Part shown: piece after piece, positions 33,101-37,825 of the stretch | Layout: every line of letters starts with the position of its first letter | How positions within the stretch are numbered: the stretch's first letter is position 1 | Assembly (NCBI GenBank): GCA_964514215.1 | Contig: CAZEPW010000035.1 | Span: forward strand, 1-37,825 | Reading direction: 5' to 3' | DNA length: 37,825 nt | Origin: CAYQUC01 sp964514215 | GTDB lineage: Bacteria > Pseudomonadota > Gammaproteobacteria > UBA6429 > Thiohalophilaceae | The notes under the pieces: generated by a model | Seen by the model: the letters and a program-made list of their open reading frames with translations, nothing else | Told to the model about the DNA's origin: nothing | Database searches by the model: none | Position numbers and translations under genes: made by a program

Positions 33101-33381
33101 GCAGTAAAAAATTCCTAGTAACACCAACGGCGGTTAAACGTTTAAATAGCTTATCTCACCCACGTTTAACGGCTGATAACCGCGTGGTATTTCGAGCCGT
33201 TTTAAATGAAGTTGATGGTATTTATATTATGTCATTAACCGGTGGCGATGCCCGATTGGTATTTGCTATTAATGACTCACATAATATCGAAGAAGTCTTT
33301 ATTTCGAATAATTCTGAAATAACGGTACTTGGTGATTTACGATTAGCAAATGTACTCGAAGTGTTTAAATTTGCTATTTAA
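30178..33381 (+). CDS. Large lipoprotein with TolB-like beta-propeller repeats
   Basis: A 1067-residue protein beginning with a hydrophobic export segment and lipobox (LIFSTIIIVSCSGGG), followed by a Gly/Ser linker; it should be lipid-anchored and extracytoplasmic. Most of the rest is a repeated pattern of the WD40-like/TolB (PD40) kind: SPDNSYVVYLADAD, then TNELYRVALDGSNLIKLS, seen again as SPNGNYVAYSGVDTGTAGLY, SADSSRVVYWGDQDVLGQIE, SPDNQWIIYKAKQDT, TADSSKVVYLVSL and so on. At least ten such units are visible, enough for two propellers. No catalytic motif is apparent; protein or carbohydrate binding at the envelope is plausible. The ribosome site GGGAGATAGGG precedes the ATG. It ends at a palindromic element whose first base is the last base of the stop codon. 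Confidence 0.85.
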   Translation: MIFRAKLILIFSTIIIVSCSGGGSGGDVSNTTIPEVEPPVIGNAPDPTAVYQPSHAAFIVQDKVHGISSGVILSDGRLIARGFIDPSKRTGLFSTGPDFSQFTALTPKPVRYSEFAIASNRSVYLDNGVLYSDDSVASLQLSATDVVEFFWLSPDQTKILYIANVSESRQVDATTGKVTFKVSNELFVVDVLGGNRAQINVTAANSYILYEGLDNRDAAHRLRPQFLPDMSRVIYVVVNTASNGGSANTTELHSVRLDGSDRIILNANLSNRALSAKNEFTYTFTSNSSHVIYGVRVDAVMELYSITPDGLANTKISGNLVTGGSVYSGRSNFTVMPSPDNSYVVYLADADTDGTNELYRVALDGSNLIKLSNGTNVFTKAPLFTADGQTIVYVAGGVYAVAATGGVATKLTSALTNPRVVFKPVLTNDQTAVVFVANDNDITLPKYRLYLSKLDGSATIDLSGAMIDAGEVHIFAGYGPVFMLDPTANRLVFRADALVNSDYALFAVNLDGSNRIQITPDRLYSRYSSSRMFGFFGNKLYFSYDSNFWAFTELYSYDFSNNNVANLNNQWPKFISEDTQRFSVKQSSNGVVQAFYSEKAAFRDAAIIIINGASSCRIELPENTKTASGSANFFLESNGNNLYYTLYDANSTAPWRFYSAATSDCSTILVNQGITENLNRFKVSPNGNYVAYSGVDTGTAGLYLSLPDGSNVIKLNASRATGGIKNINNGGFTFSADSSRVVYWGDQDVLGQIELYSVTLDGLVTNKINASLGVGGKVFNNPYYFTPQLSPDNQWIIYKAKQDTVTWELYKSKLDGTANTKLTDTLVDVNVYTGNRNGSVKITADSSKVVYLVSLAGELTDIYFANLNGAPNPIKLNSNFVGVERFSVSQDNELILTPNSNSVVYMARDDVSLPIELYASTLNASATTNKLNSALVANTDVINFSVTADGSKVAYHTREFETGIVKLYVSNIDGSSKKFLVTPTAVKRLNSLSHPRLTADNRVVFRAVLNEVDGIYIMSLTGGDARLVFAINDSHNIEEVFISNNSEITVLGDLRLANVLEVFKFAI

Positions 33382-33555
33382 CCTGAGTTGCGCATAAGCA
33401 GATAATATAGTTTAAATACGGATCAGCAGTGGAAATAGACAAATCATGACTCGCTAGTCACATCCATGTGCGCTCGACTGCCGCAGGACGCGGCAGTCGA
33501 GCAGCCATGGATGGCATCTTTTGCGCGTCTTTATTTGCTTATCCCAAGCTCAGGT
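33381..33555. mobile_element. MITE-like palindromic element, no coding capacity
   Basis: The ends, 33381-33405 and the complement of 33531-33555, are terminal inverted repeats starting ACCTGAG and matching at 20 of 25 positions. Inside lies a strong palindrome: CATCCATG (33461-33468) with CATGGATG (33506-33513), and CTCGACTGCCGC (33473-33484) with GCGGCAGTCGAG (33490-33501) around a 5-nt loop. The structure fits a miniature inverted-repeat element or a large intergenic palindrome, and it fills almost all the space between two convergent genes. It may also stop transcription from both sides. I cannot identify target-site duplications or the parent transposase. Confidence 0.6.
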
Positions 33556-33563
33556 CATTTAAT

Positions 33564-34319
33564 TTAAACCGTTCCTTTTGAGTAAAGCTCGCAGGCTTTT
33601 TTGATGTCGTTTTCTTCGTAAGTTTCGTCAAAGAAGCGGTAAATCGATTTGATGTCTGAATTAAAATTAACCGGTGTTAGACCTTCGTCGTTGCTGTCTA
33701 ATGGAATTATGCCAGTGAGTACTGCGCGATAGTGTTCTGGATCATCAATGTGGCCTAGGGTTTTTATAAACATATTGATTTTATCGAGTGTTAACGCATG
33801 ATCAATGATTAATACCATTAAATCGTATAAGTCACGTGAGCGGACTCTATCGGCAAGTATTAAAATTTTAGAAACTTTTATGCCATCGAGCCCTAATACT
33901 TTAAATTGCATGTTTTTGCTTTGTATACATTCACATTTTTTGTAAAAGTCACGTTGCAGTTGTGTTTTTCCCTGAACAAAAAAAGTGACTTTAACACCAT
34001 TAATAATATAGTCTCGTGCATAGTGGCGTAGATTTTCTCCGGTGCTTATTTTAAATTGCGCAACTTCATTGGTATCGGTTACGTCATGAACGACAAAATT
34101 TTCTGATTTTAACCTTACAACAAAATCATCAACTTGTTTTAGTGGTAGCATTGCTTCGTAATATGCAAATTCAAAATTTAGCGTGACGCGGTGTTTAATT
34201 TGTAAGGCTAGGGCATTGCCGCCAACTAAAGTAAACCCGGCTAATTCTTTTGAACGTAACAGAGTCATAAATAATGCTTTTGCATTACTGTGTAATGCAG
34301 AATGATGAAGTGATGCCAT
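33564..34319 (-). CDS. AbiEii/AbiGii-like nucleotidyltransferase, toxin candidate
   Basis: A 251-residue protein resembling the nucleotidyltransferase AbiEii/AbiGii toxin family. The signature FTLVGGNALALQIKHRVTLN is followed by FEFAYYE, where active members have a D-x-D after the R-x-S/T; here the positions read N48-F-E50. A second family region is LGLDGIKVSKILILADRVRS with RDLYDLMVLI. Such proteins modify tRNA or other targets in type IV-like toxin-antitoxin or abortive-infection systems, with an upstream DNA-binding antitoxin, which is what precedes this gene by a single base. The substituted acidic pair could reduce activity, so it may be a degenerate or variant member. Family call moderate; toxin role inferred. 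Confidence 0.75.
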   Translation of the reverse strand: MASLHHSALHSNAKALFMTLLRSKELAGFTLVGGNALALQIKHRVTLNFEFAYYEAMLPLKQVDDFVVRLKSENFVVHDVTDTNEVAQFKISTGENLRHYARDYIINGVKVTFFVQGKTQLQRDFYKKCECIQSKNMQFKVLGLDGIKVSKILILADRVRSRDLYDLMVLIIDHALTLDKINMFIKTLGHIDDPEHYRAVLTGIIPLDSNDEGLTPVNFNSDIKSIYRFFDETYEENDIKKACELYSKGTV

Positions 34320-34320
34320 G

Positions 34321-34890
34321 CTACGTTTTACTCTCAGCTATTTTTATGCCAATTCGAATTCGCGAAAGTAGTTTTAGGATGATGTCGTGTTGCGGTGTAT
34401 CGCAGAAATGGCTTGTCTCTGCTTCGAGTTGTTCAATGCCAAAATGATGGGCGATACATAATATATCGTTATAACGTGTTTTTGCTAATACCATGCGAAT
34501 GAATGCTGCAATAGTAATACTCGGGTTAGACCAGTCGTAGGGAAATTCTAAATTTAATTGTTCAGATAATGATAATTTATTGCTAGTGGTGTGTGTTTCT
34601 GGGTGGTAGGGTTTAGCTAAGTCTTGCACCGAATTGTGTTTCGATGTTGCTATGGTATATTTCTCAGGCTTTTGGACCACCGCCATGTCCAGTCCGACAG
34701 TATGCAGCGCTGATATTACTTTACCAATTTCAGCCGTTACTTTACCGCGCTCTAATTCGGATAAAAATCGAACCCCAATTTTTGATTTTGCTGAAGTTTG
34801 TTGCAGGGTAACCCCAGAGGCTTTACGTTCTGATCGAATTAGTTGACCCAACTCTGCGGTGTCATAAATGATATTTGCGTTTAATTTCAT
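34321..34890 (-). CDS. XRE-family HTH protein with C-terminal domain, antitoxin candidate
   Basis: A 189-residue protein. The N-terminal XRE/HipB-like helix-turn-helix is LGQLIRSERKASGVTLQQTS with RFLSELERGKVTAEIGKVIS following. After a Ser/Thr/His linker the C-terminal domain (YDWSNPSITIAAFIRMVLAK, then YNDILCIAHHFGIEQLEAE) resembles a domain I associate with regulators placed directly before AbiEii-like nucleotidyltransferases. The order (regulator first, enzyme 1 bp behind) is the usual toxin-antitoxin arrangement. A near-consensus promoter with an inverted repeat over it lies just upstream, consistent with autoregulation. The antitoxin role is inferred, not shown. Confidence 0.78.
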   Translation of the reverse strand: MKLNANIIYDTAELGQLIRSERKASGVTLQQTSAKSKIGVRFLSELERGKVTAEIGKVISALHTVGLDMAVVQKPEKYTIATSKHNSVQDLAKPYHPETHTTSNKLSLSEQLNLEFPYDWSNPSITIAAFIRMVLAKTRYNDILCIAHHFGIEQLEAETSHFCDTPQHDIILKLLSRIRIGIKIAESKT

Positions 34891-34898
34891 ATCTCTTA

Positions 34899-34960
34899 TT
34901 TATACAGTTCGGTAGCTTCTGTCAAACATATTTGCAGTAAGTGCATTTATTATTACCGAA
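34899..34960 (-). promoter_or_regulatory. Promoter with overlapping inverted repeat upstream of the HTH gene
   Basis: On the minus strand TTGACA (34920-34925) and TATAAA (34899-34904) are 15 bp apart, directly before the HTH gene start. The inverted repeat TTCGGTA (34908-34914) and TACCGAA (34954-34960) has one arm inside the promoter spacer, a typical layout for an autorepressor operator. The short spacer is slightly suboptimal. Confidence 0.55.
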
Positions 34961-35091
34961 CGGGTTAATTTTATAACGCATGGCTGATAGAAATTTAAAT
35001 TAAACTATAAAAGTGTGGAATTAATATAAGAAAATTATACGCAACTTTATATCCAGTAACCCCGGCTCGGTAGAAAAATAGTATTAAAGTA

Positions 35092-35290
35092 ACTTGTTAA
35101 TCTTGATGTTTTATCTTTAGATTCTGGTTCAAAATATCACCGGAATGAGGGTTATAATAAATCTGAACTTTATATCCGTTTCAGGTTTATAAAGTCCCGA
35201 TCGTATCAGGATAATGCTGAGGTTTTACTTTGGATATCAGCTTAAAAGATTACTGGAGTGACGGTTATATTAAATTTGAACTTTAAAAAA
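35092..35290. repeat. Degenerate REP-like copies in the 34891-35569 intergenic region
   Basis: ATTCTGG...CCGGAAT within 35117-35153 is a decayed copy of the dispersed palindrome, and the bases before it (35089 onward) resemble those before the copy at 29861. A further, weaker copy at about 35230-35265 keeps the GACGGTTAT flank but has lost most of the stem. Apart from the two promoters at its ends, I see nothing else in this 680-bp region. Confidence 0.6.
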
Positions 35291-35516
35291 TAACAGTGAT
35301 TTTGATACACGTTTTAGGTGAATTAAAACCACATTCGTATAAGGATAATATTGCACGTTAAAGTTAATCGATCAAAATCTTGATGTCTAATTAAATTAGT
35401 GTGTTGCTTTGGTTTTGTTTGTAAAGTCGTAATCGACGTTAAAGCTTACATCTTTATTGCATTTTGAATTTAACTTGTTAGTCTGGTCACAATTTTTTTT
35501 CAAAAAAAGGCACTCG

Positions 35517-35545
35517 ATTGTGATCCACAATTTATATTGTATACT
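35517..35545 (+). promoter_or_regulatory. Promoter and palindrome upstream of the metallophosphatase gene
   Basis: ATTGTG (35517-35522) and CACAAT (35526-35531) form a 6-3-6 palindrome. TATACT (35540-35545) is a good -10 box, 24 bp before the ATG, and the palindrome covers the expected -35 position, as an operator would. An AGGGAG ribosome site follows. Confidence 0.5.
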
Positions 35546-35569
35546 CCGAATCTTGACAGGGAGAACACT

Positions 35570-37771
35570 ATGATTGCACCGCGTAAAAATAATTTTAATA
35601 ATATAAAAGTCACACTTAATATTACGTTAGGAACTATTTTATCAACAGTCCTATCGGCTAATGCTTTTGCTACCGATCTAACTTTAATTCATGTATCTGA
35701 TTTACATGGTGCACTTCAATCACATCCAGGCGTTGTACATGATATCAATGAAAATGAACGTTATGTTACACAAGGCGGTGGTATTGCAAAAATTGCAACG
35801 GTTATAAAAGATATTCGTAATAGCGCGAGTAATAGCTTAACGCTTGGTGTTGGTGATATGGTACACGGTAGTGCCGAAGTATTATTTACTGTTGGTGATG
35901 CTATTATGCCAGCGTTAAACTCATTAGGCTTTGATGCTTATACACCTGGTAATTGGGAGTTTGGTTATGGTCCTGCGGTTTTTCGTAATCGGTTTGCATC
36001 ATTTGGGCCTAAGCCTAAGTTGCCAAAAAATATTCAAGTGATGGCCGATGCTTATGATGGTCCGGGAGTAACGGCTGCAAATTTTCCGGTGTTAGCCGTG
36101 AATTTATATAATGATGCCAGTAGCGCACCATTACCAACAAAGATTCATAATAAACGCGTGCTTGCACCGTATAAAATTTTTACAGTTGCTAATAGTAATA
36201 TAAAAGTAGCGGTTATTGGTCTTACTGCAACATTTTTAAAGCACGGTAATCCGGCATTAACAATTGGTTTACGTTTTACCCAAGGTCATTCAGAGATGAA
36301 AGCTATTCTTGCTGAGGTTAAATCTCAGGGAGCCAATTTTGTTGTCGTAATGTCTGAAATGGGATTAACGGGTAATTTGAAATTGGGTCGAGACTTTAAT
36401 GATATTGATATTATTTTATCGAGCCATACACATGAAATAACAACTCGTCCTTATATAGCAGACCACCAAGGCTTTACTCCAATGTCTTCAGCTAATGGAC
36501 TTACTCTGTTTGAACGAAATCGTTTACTTAATGGTGGAACATTGGTTGTTGAAAGTGCCGATGATATTGTTATTGGCCGTATTGATTTAGCGCTTAACCG
36601 TAATGGCTCTATTCGTGATGTTTCATGGGATATTGTTCCTGTTGATGATGATGTGGTAGAAGATTCAGCGGTTGCGAAATTGGTTGCCGATGCAGAAGAG
36701 CCGTTTATTGCCGGTAACGATGGTGTGGTTAAACGGCATAGTTATTTGCCGGGTGGCTTTTGTCCCGCCAGTGATTGCGGTGATAGCACAACGCGTGGTC
36801 ATCAATTAACTGAAGATCTTGATACCGTTGTTGGTTATACCGATATTATTTTACATCGCCAAGGTGTGCTTGAACGAACATTGGATAATTTTATCAGTGA
36901 TGCCTTTCGGGATACGACCGATAGTCCTATTGCAACACAAACTACATTAACCGGTGTTGATTTAGCATCGACCAACGGTTTTCGCTTTGGTTATCCGGTA
37001 TTGAGCACCACGCAGGTTTCTGTGGATGCAAAATATGGTGATGGCCGTACTACCGGTGAAATTACTTTACGTGATTTGTATTCAATTTACCCAATTGCAG
37101 CTGGAATTGTTGTTGCCGAAGTTCAAGGCCAGTCATTAGTTGCCGCCATGGAAACGATGTTACAAAATAATATTAGCCGACATGCTTATACGCAACGCGG
37201 TGGTTGGTATGTTGGTTATTCCGATACTGTTTTTCAACATCTTGATTTAATTAATAAGCCGTATGCTTCTGCCGATGGTCGAGTTGTACAAACTTGGATT
37301 AAAGGCGCGCCATTCGATTTAAGTAAGCGCTATGTTAAAGCCGGTTTTTATGGCCATAGTTATGCCGTTGGACAAGTATCGCGAACCAGTGGTGGGGTTA
37401 ATGCAAAATATTTTGCATTAGCCGATGCGGATGATTACAGTAGTGCTTTAACGGTGGTTGAACCAAAGGCGTTGAATAATATTATTGTAATGAATAAAAT
37501 TAAACAAGTTGCACCTGATCGCTATCTTCATCCTATCCAAGCAATGCGCCGTTTTATCGACAGTTTACCGGGTAAAGTCATTACCGAAGCACAGTTTGGG
37601 CTTGGTCGGGTAGTGAATGTTGATACAACAAAAGTTTATATTGATGCTAATGGCGAACGTTTATCACCTGCTTCACCACTACCTGCTAATGCTCCAACAC
37701 CATTTATAAATCAACCTATTGATGGTTTTGGACCGGATTGGTCATCGAGTAGTAGCCATCACTCAAAATAA
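35570..37771 (+). CDS. Secreted bifunctional metallophosphatase/5'-nucleotidase
   Basis: A 733-residue exported enzyme of the UshA/5'-nucleotidase superfamily. The signal peptide ends ANAFA (residues 30-34). The metal site motifs are DLHG with D44 and H46, GVGDMVHGSAE, PGNWEFGYG and SSHTHE; the C-terminal substrate-binding domain shows NGFRFGYPVL and GEITLRDLYSIYPIAAG. The usual GNHE is GNWE, so the catalytic His is replaced by Trp, a change reminiscent of SoxB-type members. That makes a classical 5'-nucleotidase activity less certain, and another phosphoester or sulfur substrate is possible. The ATG at 35570 follows an AGGGAG ribosome site; a start at 35537 would put extra polar residues before the signal peptide. 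It ends in a Ser/His-rich tail. Confidence 0.87.
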   Translation: MIAPRKNNFNNIKVTLNITLGTILSTVLSANAFATDLTLIHVSDLHGALQSHPGVVHDINENERYVTQGGGIAKIATVIKDIRNSASNSLTLGVGDMVHGSAEVLFTVGDAIMPALNSLGFDAYTPGNWEFGYGPAVFRNRFASFGPKPKLPKNIQVMADAYDGPGVTAANFPVLAVNLYNDASSAPLPTKIHNKRVLAPYKIFTVANSNIKVAVIGLTATFLKHGNPALTIGLRFTQGHSEMKAILAEVKSQGANFVVVMSEMGLTGNLKLGRDFNDIDIILSSHTHEITTRPYIADHQGFTPMSSANGLTLFERNRLLNGGTLVVESADDIVIGRIDLALNRNGSIRDVSWDIVPVDDDVVEDSAVAKLVADAEEPFIAGNDGVVKRHSYLPGGFCPASDCGDSTTRGHQLTEDLDTVVGYTDIILHRQGVLERTLDNFISDAFRDTTDSPIATQTTLTGVDLASTNGFRFGYPVLSTTQVSVDAKYGDGRTTGEITLRDLYSIYPIAAGIVVAEVQGQSLVAAMETMLQNNISRHAYTQRGGWYVGYSDTVFQHLDLINKPYASADGRVVQTWIKGAPFDLSKRYVKAGFYGHSYAVGQVSRTSGGVNAKYFALADADDYSSALTVVEPKALNNIIVMNKIKQVAPDRYLHPIQAMRRFIDSLPGKVITEAQFGLGRVVNVDTTKVYIDANGERLSPASPLPANAPTPFINQPIDGFGPDWSSSSSHHSK

Positions 37772-37780
37772 TGTTTTGTC

Positions 37781-37814
37781 ATTCCAGCTATAAATGTTTA
37801 TTTATAGCTGGAAT
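37781..37814. terminator. Strong hairpin after the metallophosphatase gene
   Basis: ATTCCAGCTATAAA (37781-37794) and TTTATAGCTGGAAT (37801-37814) form a perfect 14-bp stem with a 6-nt loop, 9 bp after the stop. There is no T-run after it. The GTCATTCC / GGAAT ends resemble the dispersed palindromes, so it may be a variant repeat that also serves as a terminator. Confidence 0.55.
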
Positions 37815-37825
37815 AATCAAAGGAT

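Noticed and set aside
33461..33514. CRISPR-like or attachment-site interpretation of the palindrome
   Set aside because: There is a single palindrome, no repeat-spacer pattern, no tRNA and no integrase nearby; a MITE-like or terminator role fits better.

Overview
The window looks like chromosome from an AT-rich gammaproteobacterium. The main evidence is the gene order topA-smg-dprA-LysM lipoprotein on the + strand, facing away from def-fmt and rsmB-DUF4390-ntrY-ntrX-trkA-trkH on the - strand, which is a conserved gammaproteobacterial housekeeping block. Two runs of exactly 100 N (15392-15491 and 20838-20937) show that the sequence is a scaffold with placeholder gaps. I saw no rRNA, tRNA, CRISPR array, phage or complete insertion sequence.

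Layout. 1-8944 (-): the start of a lipoprotein gene running off the left edge, then trkH, trkA, an NtrX-like regulator, an NtrY-like kinase, DUF4390 and rsmB, closely packed and partly overlapping like one transcription unit. 8945-21198: about 12.3 kb of unrelated genes separating rsmB from fmt, which are normally neighbours. It holds a membrane-anchored winged-helix protein, a HAD phosphatase, a secreted GlcG/HbpS-like protein, a small conserved protein, two divergent LysR/enzyme pairs (an AhpD-like peroxidase and an MDR-type quinone oxidoreductase) in a locally GC-richer patch, a broken VTT membrane protein gene, hisC, an orphan gene, a secreted protein with a His/acidic tail, a GNAT acetyltransferase, a histidine phosphatase, a GFA-family protein and a repeat cluster containing the second gap. 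21199-28386: fmt and def (-), then the LysM lipoprotein, dprA, smg and topA (+). 28401-37825: a MipA/OmpV-like outer-membrane protein, a 1067-residue lipoprotein with TolB-like propeller repeats, a palindromic MITE-like element, a toxin-antitoxin-like pair (HTH protein plus AbiEii-like nucleotidyltransferase), and a secreted metallophosphatase/5'-nucleotidase.

How the genes work together. TrkA and TrkH form a K+ uptake system beside an NtrY/NtrX-type two-component pair. Def, Fmt and RsmB serve translation initiation and 16S rRNA modification. DprA and TopA act on DNA. The two LysR genes each sit head to head with an enzyme gene and each intergenic region carries a dyad, so each probably controls its neighbour.

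Most notable observations: the NtrX-like protein keeps a normal receiver domain but has lost the Walker A lysine, the Walker B Asp-Glu pair and the GAFTGA loop; a dispersed palindrome family shows compensatory changes in its stem; the two contigs at the second gap share an identical 55-bp end; the gapped VTT gene regains a good reading frame to a different stop once the N run is treated as a placeholder; and a roughly 175-bp element with imperfect terminal inverted repeats lies next to a nucleotidyltransferase whose catalytic D-x-D is N-x-E.
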